Origin: an uncultured Bacteroidia bacterium
GTDB taxonomy: Bacteria > Bacteroidota > Bacteroidia > Bacteroidales > UBA932
Direction: 5' to 3'
DNA: 52,541 bases
NCBI GenBank assembly: GCA_902785575.1
Contig: CACZZF010000020.1
Location: 1-52,541, forward strand
Shown here: positions 16,391 to 26,316 of the stretch, piece after piece
Numbering within the stretch: the first letter of the stretch is position 1
Layout of the letters: each line of letters begins with the position of its first letter
Notes under the pieces: generated by a model
The model's input: only the letters and a program-made list of their open reading frames with translations
The model's database searches: none
What the model was told of the DNA's origin: nothing
Program-made: the position numbers and the translations under genes

Positions 16391-17398
16391 TAAACAATAA
16401 TTCTTTTTCCACAACCTGCTCACTACACCGTAGAATGAGATCCAGATTTTGTAATCCTTCACGCTAAGCCACTTCTTAAATCTGTACCACCTGTATGACA
16501 ACTCAACGACCAGACTACTCTTGAAGGTGGAAACACACCCTCCTGAGCGCCATTGCTTACGTCCCTCTTTTGTCAGGACAATAGATGAGACTCGGCGGAC
16601 AGAGTCCTCTCCCCTTATAATAGTCACGGAACCTGATTCTCTCTCTTCCAATCCGGCCGGAGAATACAGAAACACAAAAACAGGTTTGACATTCCTGACA
16701 ATCTCATTCCCGATTCCTTTCCAATCAGGTTCAACACAAGATCTTAGTTTTATATATTCCCTCCGGTTAAGAGTGAAGGACCTTTGATAAAAGACTATTC
16801 CCTGATCCGGGATAAACTCCTGAATATCACCCCAAATACACAAAACAACCATCCCTTTCAAAAAGCACATTCCTTCGAACGCGGTCAAATCGGCAGCGTA
16901 ATCCGACATCCAACGGCTGGTGAAATAAGCATAGTCATAATTATCTCCTACAACTGATGCGAATTCGCATATCCAAATGTCCTTTTTATAGAACGCCAAT
17001 GTCGCCACACGATGTGCCCCGTCAAATAAAAGGTTGTCCGCCCCGACCGGCACCAACGAACACGAGGGATCAAACTCCTCGGAAGAAAAAGTGTCAATCA
17101 GACTATCAAACACTTCGAAATGCTTCGCGAAAGTGTTTTTTTCCTCTTCCTTGCCATGTTCCTTCCCGAATGGCACCAAGCATCTAAGATTCTCATAGTA
17201 CACTCTTTTCGCTCTAAATGGAGACGTCTTCCGGTTACGGATATAATAGTACTTCGCGAATAGGTCGAAACGGGTGGGGCACATAAGAATCGCGGCCGGG
17301 ACTTTCTTAACTTCTCCGTGAAGCTTGTCCAAGCCGTATTTCTCAACCCATGAGGATTGAATCAGGGATAGATAATCATCCGCGCGAAGCATGTTCAT
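16388..17398 (-). CDS. DGxHR-motif protein, ParB/sulfiredoxin-like nuclease fold, copy 2
   Basis: A 336-residue protein of unknown function. The segment SLVPVGADNLLFDGAHRVAT (about 114-133) resembles the P...DGxHR loop of ParB/sulfiredoxin-like folds, where it binds a nucleotide. Around it are FDP (109-111) and a Trp/Tyr-rich second half ending in a basic, aromatic tail. It is a paralog of the protein at 30213-31256, sharing GKE.EKN, FDP, PVG and DG.HR in the same order. It overlaps the SGNH gene by 4 nt (ATGA). Nucleotide binding or phosphate transfer to a glycan is a guess. Confidence 0.6.
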   Translation of the reverse strand: MNMLRADDYLSLIQSSWVEKYGLDKLHGEVKKVPAAILMCPTRFDLFAKYYYIRNRKTSPFRAKRVYYENLRCLVPFGKEHGKEEEKNTFAKHFEVFDSLIDTFSSEEFDPSCSLVPVGADNLLFDGAHRVATLAFYKKDIWICEFASVVGDNYDYAYFTSRWMSDYAADLTAFEGMCFLKGMVVLCIWGDIQEFIPDQGIVFYQRSFTLNRREYIKLRSCVEPDWKGIGNEIVRNVKPVFVFLYSPAGLEERESGSVTIIRGEDSVRRVSSIVLTKEGRKQWRSGGCVSTFKSSLVVELSYRWYRFKKWLSVKDYKIWISFYGVVSRLWKKNYCL

Positions 17399-18351
17399 TG
17401 AGAATCAAGAATGTGAAGCCTCTTTAGATCACGAGCCAAAGAGTCTGTGAATACAGCTGCCCCACGACCATTCAAGTGCATCGCGTCAAAGAAAAACGAA
17501 GTGTCTGAGGAAAAAGGCATCTTGGTGTAGTCAAGCAGGGTCAGCCCCCTCTCGCTCGCCACCTTACTGTAATACTCAAGCATCTGTCCCAATGTCTTGG
17601 CTTTAGCGATCGCATCGTCATGCCACGGGGAGAACAGAAACACGACCTTAACCCCATCTTCCTCGAGGATGTCCAAAAACTGAAACAGATAAGGCTCGAA
17701 TTTGGGATTTGCCTTGAAAACAAGGGACGATCGGTTGACCGCGTCATTGTCGAACGGATGATTGACAGGATCGAAACCTTTCTCTAGAGGTCTTTCTCTC
17801 TCATACAAAGCACGAAAAAGATTGGCTATGTCATAACGATACATTGGAATATATAGCTGCCCAAAAGAAAAAGGCCTGACAAATGAAACAGCTTTGCGGA
17901 ACCTCCTGTAAATGAACCACGGGAAAAACTGAGACATGTCCTTGGTGCTGTTGTCTGTCAGGGTGAAATAGTCGATATTCACCAGCGCGACCTTCGGCAA
18001 CGGATTTCTTTGTTTGTAGAGGATGTATCGAGCTAGTATATCCGGGATGTGCGCGCCATCCATGCCAATATTGTATGACTTTACTCCCGCCACAGAGTCA
18101 AAGACCGCAGGGTCGAAATGTTTCACGATCCTGGAACTCCCCATCGCAAGAACATCGGCTTCAATGGAATCATCCATCAAGTAACTCCAATACTTGTACG
18201 AACGATAGTTCGTCTTGGCGGCGAACTTTGAATAACCAACATCCACCAAAGCGAGAATCAAATAAGCGGATATCGAGAAGAATATGAATGTGGATAGGAA
18301 TTTTTTCAATTTAAAACTGGAAGTAGATGAACTTTGGGGAACCGTCGTCAA
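17395..18351 (-). CDS. SGNH/DltD-like protein, partner of the MBOAT
   Basis: A 318-residue protein with one N-terminal membrane helix (about 17-38) and a periplasmic domain. VLAMGSSRIVKHF at 68-80 gives the candidate nucleophile Ser72, and FDAMHLNGRG gives Asp289 and His292, the end of an SGNH triad. Together with the MBOAT gene just upstream, which it overlaps by 41 nt, it resembles AlgI/AlgJ, DltB/DltD and similar O-acylation pairs, with transfer of acetyl to a glycan outside the membrane. The large overlap leaves some doubt about the start. Confidence 0.8.
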   Translation of the reverse strand: MTTVPQSSSTSSFKLKKFLSTFIFFSISAYLILALVDVGYSKFAAKTNYRSYKYWSYLMDDSIEADVLAMGSSRIVKHFDPAVFDSVAGVKSYNIGMDGAHIPDILARYILYKQRNPLPKVALVNIDYFTLTDNSTKDMSQFFPWFIYRRFRKAVSFVRPFSFGQLYIPMYRYDIANLFRALYERERPLEKGFDPVNHPFDNDAVNRSSLVFKANPKFEPYLFQFLDILEEDGVKVVFLFSPWHDDAIAKAKTLGQMLEYYSKVASERGLTLLDYTKMPFSSDTSFFFDAMHLNGRGAAVFTDSLARDLKRLHILDSQ

Positions 18352-19756
18352 AATAAAGGATAGTCACGAGCAAGAGAACTATATAGATTGCGTAACGAAT
18401 TGACCGATAGCGTATTCCTCTCATAGAGAGGCCGTGTTCTTCCCTTCGGTCAATCCACTCGACAAGCAGCATGACAGCGATCCCGAATACCCGCGAAAGG
18501 AATACTGGAGAGATAAAGAATGAGATGTCTCCGACCGAGTTCCAAGCGAATATCCCGGAGAAATACTTCCACGCTTGCGTCAGATTGTCCGCCCTGAAGA
18601 TAACCCATCCCAACGTGACAAGGACAAATGTCAGGACGATCTGTCCGAATTCCTTAATGTTAGGAAGCGACCGGTCCGGAGCGATAACCTCCCTGTACTT
18701 CCTGTTATTGGATGTAAGGATCAGAGGGAGGAAGAGAAGGGCATGGAAGGCACCCCAAGCGAGGAATGTCCAATTAGCGCCATGCCAGAGTCCGCTGACC
18801 AGGAATATCACGAAAGTGTTGCGGACAATCTTGGCTTTGGAGCAGCGGCTGCCACCGAGAGGAATATAAACATAATCCCGGAACCATGTAGTCAGAGAGA
18901 TATGCCAACGCCTCCAGAACTCGGCGATGTCACGGCTGAAATAGGGAGTGGCGAAATTCCTCATCAACTTGATGCCGAACAACTTTGATGTTCCTATCGC
19001 TATGTCGGAGTAGCCTGAGAAATCACCGTAAATCTGGAAAGCGAACAATATGGCCGCACCAATCAAAGCGGCTCCTGAATGTCCGGGGATATCCCCGAAT
19101 GCCTCATCGACATACATTCCGCACCAGTCGGCTATGACTATCTTTTTGAAGTAGCCCCAAAGCATCTGCCTCAAACCATCAACAGCATCTGAATACTCAA
19201 ACTTCCGCTCACGGCCGAATTGAGGGAGTAGATTGGTGGCACGCTCGATAGGACCTGCGACAAGTTGAGGGAAGAAGCTGACATAGGCGAAGAACTGTAC
19301 TATGTCCCTTGTCGGTTCTACTTTCCCTCTATAAACATCGATCGAGTAACTCAAGGCCTGGAAAGTATAGAAACTTATACCTACTGGAAGTATCAGATGC
19401 AGTAATATGCCGTCGGCTTTTCCTCCCAGGAACAAATCAGCGAAACTTTGGGCGAAAAAGTCATAGTATTTGAAAAGGCCCAGAATACCCAGGTTCAAGA
19501 TTATGTTGGCGGCACTTATCCATTTTGCTTTCCTTCGGTTGTCCTTGAATCTGTAAATCAACAATCCGCTCCACCAACTACAGAAGGAAGTGATGGCTAT
19601 GAGAATCAAGAACTTCCAGTCCCACCAACCATAAAACACATAAGACGCGACTACCACGAAAGCATTCTGCCATTTGAGGTTTCGCCCGAAGACAAACCAA
19701 TAAAGGCAGAAGACAATCGGCAAGAATGCCGCGAATATCAAAGAGTTAAAACTCAT
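18311..19756 (-). CDS. MBOAT-family O-acyltransferase (AlgI/DltB-like)
   Basis: A 481-residue polytopic protein. EFWRRWHISLTTWFRDYVYI (about 279-298) and SGLWHGANWTFLAWG with the catalytic His325 are the hallmark MBOAT motifs. It would pass an acyl group, usually acetyl, across the membrane to the SGNH protein encoded directly downstream. The stop/start arrangement with the preceding GT2 is a 4-nt ATGA overlap, so it is translationally linked to the operon. This is the clearest glycan-modification module in the window. Confidence 0.93.
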   Translation of the reverse strand: MSFNSLIFAAFLPIVFCLYWFVFGRNLKWQNAFVVVASYVFYGWWDWKFLILIAITSFCSWWSGLLIYRFKDNRRKAKWISAANIILNLGILGLFKYYDFFAQSFADLFLGGKADGILLHLILPVGISFYTFQALSYSIDVYRGKVEPTRDIVQFFAYVSFFPQLVAGPIERATNLLPQFGRERKFEYSDAVDGLRQMLWGYFKKIVIADWCGMYVDEAFGDIPGHSGAALIGAAILFAFQIYGDFSGYSDIAIGTSKLFGIKLMRNFATPYFSRDIAEFWRRWHISLTTWFRDYVYIPLGGSRCSKAKIVRNTFVIFLVSGLWHGANWTFLAWGAFHALLFLPLILTSNNRKYREVIAPDRSLPNIKEFGQIVLTFVLVTLGWVIFRADNLTQAWKYFSGIFAWNSVGDISFFISPVFLSRVFGIAVMLLVEWIDRREEHGLSMRGIRYRSIRYAIYIVLLLVTILYFDDGSPKFIYFQF

Positions 19757-20727
19757 TGCCTGCGGAACCTGGATCGGAGGAATGAGACAGAAATATTGGG
19801 ATTGAACCTGGACTTGAAATCATTGTAATCATCACAGGAAAGAACCGCCTCCAACAAAAACAAATCGACCGGAGCATACAGTTCTGGGTGACGATGAACC
19901 TCCTCGGTAATCAGGATGAAGAACGCCTTGGAGAAATCGAACTTCTCCTCACTGTCGAGAATCACCGTTCCGCCATAGAACAGCCGCAAACCATCCGTTG
20001 ACAGGCCACGGGACACTCTCTCGTCATACAAAGCCCTGAAACTTACTATATTATGATAGCACAAATCCCTCTGGTGGAGAAGCGACTCCTGGCGCTGGAG
20101 ATAATGATAAAAAGGTCCTCGGAAAACAAGTCCCTCATCACGAAACGATCCTGCCAGTCCAGCGAAGAATATGTCTTCCGTACCATTCCGGACAAAGGGA
20201 GGAGGAAAATGAATCCCGTTTTTCTCAAGGAACTCCCGACGGTACAAGCGAGCCCAAACCACTGGAGGGAACTTGTTCTGTATCACAGTGGTAGGGTAAT
20301 AGTCAGGCTCATCCTCGACAAAACCGAAACGGCTGCTGAAGGCCTTCTTCCCCGTCTCAGGGAATTCCTCTATATAATTCGAGTTTATGACAACGTCATC
20401 TCCGTGCCTTTCAGCCATTTGCCACATCGCCTCAAGATAGTCAGGATCAAGCCAATCGTCCGAATCAAGGAAATAGACAAACTCCCCTTTCGCCGCCTCC
20501 AAACCGGCATTTCTCGCCGCCGAGACGCCCTGATTCTGAGGGAAGATAATGACCTTCAGTCTCGGATCCACAATTGATTCGACAATCTCTTTCGAGTTAT
20601 CCGAAGAACAGTCATCAACGCAGATAACCTCAATATCCTGAAGTGTTTGAGCAAGAGCGGATTCCACACATCTCCTTATAAATGGGGCCGCATTGTAAAC
20701 AGGTATGACGATTGAAACCAAACACAT
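19753..20727 (-). CDS. GT2 glycosyltransferase (subfamily shared with 26317 and 32316)
   Basis: A 324-residue GT-A enzyme: VSIVIPVYNAAPFIRRCVES, VDDCSSDNS and FVYFLDSDDWLDPDYLEAM (DxD). The second half contains VINSNYIEEF, PPVVWARLYRREFLEKN, GTEDIFFAGL and FYHYLQRQESLL. The same blocks occur in order in the proteins at 26317-27342 and 32316-33344, so this is a three-member local family made by duplication. It is expected to add a hexose in the cytosol; donor unknown. Confidence 0.88.
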   Translation of the reverse strand: MCLVSIVIPVYNAAPFIRRCVESALAQTLQDIEVICVDDCSSDNSKEIVESIVDPRLKVIIFPQNQGVSAARNAGLEAAKGEFVYFLDSDDWLDPDYLEAMWQMAERHGDDVVINSNYIEEFPETGKKAFSSRFGFVEDEPDYYPTTVIQNKFPPVVWARLYRREFLEKNGIHFPPPFVRNGTEDIFFAGLAGSFRDEGLVFRGPFYHYLQRQESLLHQRDLCYHNIVSFRALYDERVSRGLSTDGLRLFYGGTVILDSEEKFDFSKAFFILITEEVHRHPELYAPVDLFLLEAVLSCDDYNDFKSRFNPNISVSFLRSRFRRQ

Positions 20728-20738
20728 AATTTATAAAT

Positions 20739-21710
20739 TTAGTGTTTTTCAGCGATATTTTTGAGATATCGGCCAAAAAGTCCAGGAAATAGCCTTGCCG
20801 CCACAATTTCCATTTTATCTTTGAGCGATATTGCCGGATGAGAAAAAAACTCTAAATGATATCTCTTTAACAGGGCCCTTCGAGTCGCCATATAAGCCTC
20901 TTTTTCAGCTTTGGATAGCGGCCATTCAGCAATGAAATACGACGATGTCATCAAACGCTTGAATAATCTCGAGAGAACTAATCCTCTGGCCTTTTTCCTC
21001 TCCTTCGGCACGTCCTCCAACAAGAGAGACAATACCTTGACTGATTGATGAGGCCCAACGTAGGAGAAATCCCTGCTTAAACTTGAAGGACGAATGTAAT
21101 AATAATAGAGAGACTCTTTCAAATAAACCAGGGAGTGAAGCCTGAGGTACAACTGCCCGCAAAAAAGGAAATCCTCCTGCTTGATGTTCCGAAATCTCAA
21201 TTCAGTCATCAAGTGTCTTGCGATCAACTTGTTCCAACAAGTAAAACAAATTAATTTACCTTCTTGCAGCAATTGCCACAACATGTCATCGCTAGAAAAG
21301 ACCTCGGGCGCGGTTCCAGTGACCATGAAACCATCTTCGTATTCCTCTCTTTTAACAAACGAGAACCCGGAAGCCGCGACATCATACCCTCCTTTAATTA
21401 TCGCGGAGTACAGATGTTCCAATGCTTCTGGCCGGAGTTCATCGTCATCATCCGCGAAGTAAATATAATCACCCTCCGAAAGATCTAGACCATGGTTTCT
21501 CGCCGAGGCAACTCCCTGATTCGGTTGATGGACCACACGGAATCTATTATCCAAACCGGCATACTCATCACAGATAAGCCCAGATGAATCAGTTGACCCA
21601 TCATCCACTAAGATAGCCTCGAAGTCCTTGTATGTCTGAGCCTTGACGCTATCCAAACATCTCCTCAAGAACCGCTCGGAATTGAAAACAGGAATGATAA
21701 CGGATATCAT
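20739..21710 (-). CDS. GT2 glycosyltransferase
   Basis: A 323-residue GT-A protein. MISVIIPVFNSERFLRRCLD, VDDGSTDSSGLICDEYA and YIYFADDDDELRPEALEHL are the core motifs, with GVASARNHGLDLSEG between. A KQEDFLFCGQLYLRL segment matches the general acid region of these enzymes. It differs from the three-member family around it in the second half, where PSSLSRDFSYV replaces the tyrosine-rich box, and likely has another acceptor. Gaps to both neighbours are small (11 and 5 bp). Confidence 0.88.
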   Translation of the reverse strand: MISVIIPVFNSERFLRRCLDSVKAQTYKDFEAILVDDGSTDSSGLICDEYAGLDNRFRVVHQPNQGVASARNHGLDLSEGDYIYFADDDDELRPEALEHLYSAIIKGGYDVAASGFSFVKREEYEDGFMVTGTAPEVFSSDDMLWQLLQEGKLICFTCWNKLIARHLMTELRFRNIKQEDFLFCGQLYLRLHSLVYLKESLYYYYIRPSSLSRDFSYVGPHQSVKVLSLLLEDVPKERKKARGLVLSRLFKRLMTSSYFIAEWPLSKAEKEAYMATRRALLKRYHLEFFSHPAISLKDKMEIVAARLFPGLFGRYLKNIAEKH

Positions 21711-21715
21711 TGTAT

Positions 21716-22642
21716 TTACACCCTAAAAAAGCGAATAGACCTATACACAAAGACCTTGGCCTTATAGACTAAGATGCGTTTCATCTTCACAAAGAAACAT
21801 TGTATCCACTTCATGCCTAACCATAATCGTGAAGGGCTCTTGCCCTTAACGTGACAAAGCAACCGGTAAGCCTCGCGATTGTAAAGCCATTCCTTAGTTG
21901 ACAATGTACCGAAATGGATAAAATAGCATTCTGGTCCAAGTTCGATATCCATTACAGTCCAGCGATACCTCAGCACCCCTTTTACTACATCGAATTCACT
22001 GATTCGCGATTCCGGATACCAGCAAAATATTTTCCACCAATCCTCCGAAGGAGGAAAATCGTAGATGGAACAAGCAAGCGGGAAAATCATATCATCGCTT
22101 GGCTTCGGGTGGCCTGGCATCTGAAACTCAGAGTAATTATCTAAGATAGACAGACATAACTCAGTGAACCCCTCTAATTTAGGGGATTTCCTCACAAATC
22201 TCATCCCACCTTGACAAGAGCACGGAGCATGCATTCTATCACGCAACCTGCCAGAACGTTCCAACTCAACCTTCCCCATCTTAGATTCCGGATCATACAC
22301 AGCCCCATAAATACCAAAATCAGGGCTGTCTTTGACGATGTCCCACAATCCACTAAGATTCCGGACCACTAGGCAATCCGCGTCAATGAATATCGTTTCG
22401 TCATATGGTGTCAAATCAGCCAACCGAAGCTTATCGTTAAACGAGAATGAGGGCGAGTCCATGATCACCACATCGTCAAACTCTTCCGTTATCTCGTTTC
22501 TCCTATCACAAATGAGAGCGAAAGGCTGAGGGTCCGGGTTATGTAAACGATACGATATCAGCAGGTTCTGGGTAAGAACATAATACAACCTCTTCCCAGT
22601 CGCCATCGTGGCGAAGCCTCTTGAATGATCTGTCATATCCAA
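21716..22642 (-). CDS. GT-A glycosyltransferase, GT8-like, copy 2
   Basis: A 308-residue protein with FATMATGKRLYYVLTQNLLI at the start and ETIFIDADCLVVRNL with the metal-binding DAD at 87-89, in the style of GT8 and related nucleotide-diphospho-sugar transferases. The C-terminal half has FIHFGTLSTKEWLYNREAYR, a likely acceptor-side region. It is a paralog of the protein at 25374-26303, with the same order of motifs and matching lengths. An ATG at residue 3 is an alternative start. Function: sugar transfer in the cytosol, substrate unknown. Confidence 0.75.
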   Translation of the reverse strand: MDMTDHSRGFATMATGKRLYYVLTQNLLISYRLHNPDPQPFALICDRRNEITEEFDDVVIMDSPSFSFNDKLRLADLTPYDETIFIDADCLVVRNLSGLWDIVKDSPDFGIYGAVYDPESKMGKVELERSGRLRDRMHAPCSCQGGMRFVRKSPKLEGFTELCLSILDNYSEFQMPGHPKPSDDMIFPLACSIYDFPPSEDWWKIFCWYPESRISEFDVVKGVLRYRWTVMDIELGPECYFIHFGTLSTKEWLYNREAYRLLCHVKGKSPSRLWLGMKWIQCFFVKMKRILVYKAKVFVYRSIRFFRV

Positions 22643-22645
22643 TCT

Positions 22646-24220
22646 TTAATCTCCCATGGGAGAGGAATGGAATTCCTTGGATCCCATTATTTTCATATAC
22701 TCGGATAGTTTCACAACCAGCTTGTCGCCAATCATCTTGGCACATCCCGGAGAGGGGAAAGCCGGCATTTCGGCGACTTCCGGCATCTGACTGAAATATA
22801 CCGCGGTATCCCTGTCAGCGACTTTTATCGGATAAGCGAGATAATAATTGAAATAATCGCCTATGGTCTCATGATAAGTCACGCTGAAATTCACATAATC
22901 CCCTAAGACATAACGAGCATAGTACCCTTCCCTGATCTGTCTGACCTCGGATTTGTCCAGATTGCCGACAAAAACGACCTCCGTTTCCCTAGGCACATAG
23001 CCCTCGGCTTGCTCGATCCTGTCCACAAGCCTAGTAATAACCGATAGTGTAGCCCGCGCTTCCAGACTCTTTCTAACATGCACCTGATTAGCATAGACCA
23101 CATTATTCCAAACCAGCAAAAGGAGAAGAGCGGACATCACGACACAAATACCTTTATTGAGCCGAGGATGCCTTACGTTAGGATTGTCCGCTTTACCGAT
23201 CTCCAACGACATCACCACCCCGGCAAACAAGGCAATGAATGAAAAATACATCAGCGTGTGTGTCACCCCGCCCATAAGGATATACACGAAATTGGCCGCG
23301 AGTGGCATTAACAGCAGTATCAGAACAATCCAGATCCTACTGGAAATGGAGCGTATCTTGGTGGACAGCAAATAGACAGAACCGGCAGCGAGAAAGAAAT
23401 GAACGACCCCCGTAAAAAAACTATGCATACCTTCTGGCCGTAACACATGTTTCAAGAACATAAAATAGGTCCCTTTGATCAATCCCGGGATTGTCTGCAA
23501 AGAAAGGGAACTAATTCTATCAACACTATTATATGCCCCGGATGAGGGCAACTGTGAGATTCCCGAGTCAAAGGCTATCCTTACGTAAATGACCCATCCA
23601 AGATAATATATCAACGAGCCACAAACGAAACATATTAACGTCTTGGCGCCATTTTTCCATAGGTTGTCAGGCGCTCCACCATCCGCCCTATCTTTGATCA
23701 AACGCAAAAAGGCAAGTACTAGAAATACCTGAGCGTAAGCCTGATACAACGCTATGGATATGGCTAAAAAGACGATCGCAACGGGAATCAAATATTTTCT
23801 TTGGTCAAAAATGAGACACACCGCAAACACGCTGAACAGCAGGCTAAGCATTTGAATGTCAGCTGCTGACATATAAGTCGAATAAAGGGATGTCAACACC
23901 GGACAGGTGGCGAACAACGCCGAGACAAGTATGATACTCGAGGTCCTTTTGATATCAAGCAGTCTCACAGTGAGAACCACTGACAAGGACAAGAACAGCA
24001 CTGACAAAAAAGCGACCAGGAGCGGCGCCACAATCTTTCCTCTGAACAATAGATACGCGGGAATCAAGAAACGTCCCAAGTATGCCTGCCAGTTCCCGTC
24101 AAGTTGAAAAACCTTAAGAGAATCATGATTGAAGGCAACATCAAACCAGCTGAATCCGTGAGCTAAAAAAGAGAAAAAGGCCGTGTACAGAATGGCCTTG
24201 ACATATAAAGAATCTTTCAT
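22646..24220 (-). CDS. Polytopic glucosyltransferase, GtrII-like
   Basis: A 524-residue membrane protein with about ten helices. The N-terminus has FNHDSLKVFQLDGNWQAYLG followed by an RFLIPAYL helix, which is the pattern of GtrII-domain glucosyltransferases. TLYSTYMSAADIQMLSLLF follows in the next helices. Such proteins add glucose from undecaprenyl-phosphate-glucose to surface glycans. With the DPM-like GT2 at 14923-15666 a donor pathway is present, though a flippase is not seen. Family assignment is by overall pattern, so the sugar is not certain. Confidence 0.7.
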   Translation of the reverse strand: MKDSLYVKAILYTAFFSFLAHGFSWFDVAFNHDSLKVFQLDGNWQAYLGRFLIPAYLLFRGKIVAPLLVAFLSVLFLSLSVVLTVRLLDIKRTSSIILVSALFATCPVLTSLYSTYMSAADIQMLSLLFSVFAVCLIFDQRKYLIPVAIVFLAISIALYQAYAQVFLVLAFLRLIKDRADGGAPDNLWKNGAKTLICFVCGSLIYYLGWVIYVRIAFDSGISQLPSSGAYNSVDRISSLSLQTIPGLIKGTYFMFLKHVLRPEGMHSFFTGVVHFFLAAGSVYLLSTKIRSISSRIWIVLILLLMPLAANFVYILMGGVTHTLMYFSFIALFAGVVMSLEIGKADNPNVRHPRLNKGICVVMSALLLLLVWNNVVYANQVHVRKSLEARATLSVITRLVDRIEQAEGYVPRETEVVFVGNLDKSEVRQIREGYYARYVLGDYVNFSVTYHETIGDYFNYYLAYPIKVADRDTAVYFSQMPEVAEMPAFPSPGCAKMIGDKLVVKLSEYMKIMGSKEFHSSPMGD

Positions 24221-24227
24221 TCACATG

Positions 24228-25331
24228 CTAATTATCTGTAGATTGGAGAAACTTTTTTAGACAAACGGCATTTTTATAGATATCCGGAGTGAGAATAATC
24301 TTATAAAACTCCATGCCATTAAGCATTCTGATCACGTCTAGAATAAAAGTCTGGTCAGATTGATGCTGCTTTAGCCCACGGCTCCACATCTGTAACAACG
24401 TGGAATGAGCCACCTGTGTGATCGCTCTGTTTCTTTCCATTGAATCACATAACTCGACTCTCGGCTCGACCACATCCGTGGAAATCTCAGGAAACAAACA
24501 CGCTCGAATCGGATAACGCCTCTTCAATCTGTCGGCATATGCGGAGATGTCAAACACGTACTTCCCCTTCCAATGACTTACTCCGACAAAACGAGCCTTA
24601 TCCAAACCATCGTATAACTTGTCGTACATAGTAGGAGACAGAGAGATTATCGAATACACAGGTGAAGCATAAAGCTTATTATCTTCCTGACTTAAAATAA
24701 GATAATCTTCCGAAACATAATCAAAACCCTCTACCATCGCAGTCACCGCGAGGGTAGATTTCCCCCTTTGCCCACGAGCGCATAACAACAAACCCTTATT
24801 ATCAAGCCCGATACAAGCTCCATGAACAAGTCTGGCATTTGAAGCCGTATTCATTATCCTGAACAACATCTGGACAAGGATATGTCCCTCAGAAAGCCAA
24901 CGTTCAGGAGCGAAACTCTCCGCACCGAAAAAGAACGTGTTATCCTCGACTAGATGTATCGTCCTGGCGCTGACATTTAGCTGGCCGCAAGGGAAAAAAG
25001 ACTCATCGCCTCCTTTGACCTTGATGAGCAAGTATTCATTTTCATCAATCGATCCTGGAAATACGAAAAAATGGCGCGCGAATGATATCATGTCGGATTC
25101 CTTCCAAAGGTAAACGGTAGCATCGAATTCATTCGTAGCGTCAGTCAATACCCATTTAAGCTCCCTTTGGATCAAGTCGCGAGCCTCTTGAGCGAAAAGC
25201 ACGAGCCGAACCTTCCTCGCTCCGCCCAAATCAAGGAATACAGACTCATGGCCATCAGCCACACTTTCTATTCTCTTCTTCAGTGCCGCAAGCCGATCAG
25301 TCCATTCTTCTTTGGTGTAATAATCTCGCAT
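24228..25331 (-). CDS. HprK-like kinase (HPr-kinase-related), copy 2
   Basis: A 367-residue relative of the HPr kinase catalytic domain. NARLVHGACIGL contains the conserved His at about 170; GLLLCARGQRGKSTLA (P-loop GQRGKST, 187-193) and YVSEDYLILS (207-210) follow in the order seen in HprK. The N-terminal half resembles neither HprK's N-domain nor anything I can name. It is a paralog of the protein at 27752-28903, sharing the whole C-terminal half. No HPr or PTS gene is near, so the substrate is not obvious; an association with glycan biosynthesis is known for HprK-related kinases of this kind. Confidence 0.78.
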   Translation of the reverse strand: MRDYYTKEEWTDRLAALKKRIESVADGHESVFLDLGGARKVRLVLFAQEARDLIQRELKWVLTDATNEFDATVYLWKESDMISFARHFFVFPGSIDENEYLLIKVKGGDESFFPCGQLNVSARTIHLVEDNTFFFGAESFAPERWLSEGHILVQMLFRIMNTASNARLVHGACIGLDNKGLLLCARGQRGKSTLAVTAMVEGFDYVSEDYLILSQEDNKLYASPVYSIISLSPTMYDKLYDGLDKARFVGVSHWKGKYVFDISAYADRLKRRYPIRACLFPEISTDVVEPRVELCDSMERNRAITQVAHSTLLQMWSRGLKQHQSDQTFILDVIRMLNGMEFYKIILTPDIYKNAVCLKKFLQSTDN

Positions 25332-25373
25332 CGCATAAACCTGGTTTGTATAGTACTGCTATGTGGCGGGGAC

Positions 25374-26303
25374 TCATTTAAAAATGCCAGAGATCATTTT
25401 ATGGACTTTCACTTTGAAATCGTATGGGAGATGCTTAAGGATGCTGTGGGATCCCAAGAGGAAATAATCCAAGAATCGGTTTCTGATTTCAAACCAGACA
25501 GGCGCTCGTTTCCTGGATTCCATAACAGACTTCAACCTCGCCACTTCCCTTTCGTATAATTGACCCTTTGTCTCTATTATACTCCAATGCAACAGAAACC
25601 GGTATGAAGGATACAATTGATTGACAGCCGTCCGATAAAACAGCTTCCCTTTACAAATATCCATCTCGACACCATGGGATAATGGATAATAACAGAAGAC
25701 ATGGACAAAACACAAAGCGGGCTCATAACCATGAACCGCACACGCCAAAGCAAATACCTTCTCGTCCTCAGGGTACTTTAAGGGATACGAGAACTCAAAC
25801 GAATCATAATGGTCAAGAATATACCCACATGTCTTGTAGAACTCTTTAAGGCCTTCTTTTCTTAGATAATAAACTCCTCCATTACAAACCAGTGAGAACT
25901 TGACCTGATCCTTGTAAACTCCCGAGCCTTCTCTAGTGATCCAACCTTCGCCTGAATCCAAAGAATACCTTGAACCACACACCGCAAAATCTCCGCTATG
26001 CTCGAAAAGTTTCCACAAGCCATTCAAATCCCTATAGGCCAAGCAATCAGCATCTATAAAAATTGTCTCATCATAAGGTGCCAACTCTGGCAATCTCACC
26101 TTGTCAAGAAACGAATGCCTGGGATTATCGATGTGAATAACCGCATCGAAATCTGAAGTGAATTCATTTTCCTCTTCACAAATTATCGCGAAAGGCATCG
26201 GGTTCTTTGAGTACCACCTATATGAGAGCAATAGGTTATGGGCAACCTCATAATAGATACGGGATCCAGTCGCTAAAGTCACAAAGCCTCGTGTCTGACT
26301 CAT
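25374..26303 (-). CDS. GT-A glycosyltransferase, GT8-like, copy 1
   Basis: A 309-residue paralog of the protein at 21716-22642. GFVTLATGSRIYYEVAHNLL opens the fold and ETIFIDADCLAYRDLNGLW holds the metal-binding DAD at 84-86. LVCNGGVYYLRKEGLKEFYK and the region around FSYPLKYPEDEKVFALAC follow. It lies 42 bp downstream of the second HprK-like gene's start, in the stretch that pairs each HprK-like gene with a GT8-like gene. Substrates are unknown. Confidence 0.75.
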   Translation of the reverse strand: MSQTRGFVTLATGSRIYYEVAHNLLLSYRWYSKNPMPFAIICEEENEFTSDFDAVIHIDNPRHSFLDKVRLPELAPYDETIFIDADCLAYRDLNGLWKLFEHSGDFAVCGSRYSLDSGEGWITREGSGVYKDQVKFSLVCNGGVYYLRKEGLKEFYKTCGYILDHYDSFEFSYPLKYPEDEKVFALACAVHGYEPALCFVHVFCYYPLSHGVEMDICKGKLFYRTAVNQLYPSYRFLLHWSIIETKGQLYEREVARLKSVMESRKRAPVWFEIRNRFLDYFLLGSHSILKHLPYDFKVKVHKMISGIFK

Positions 26304-26316
26304 ACTCTTAGAAAAA

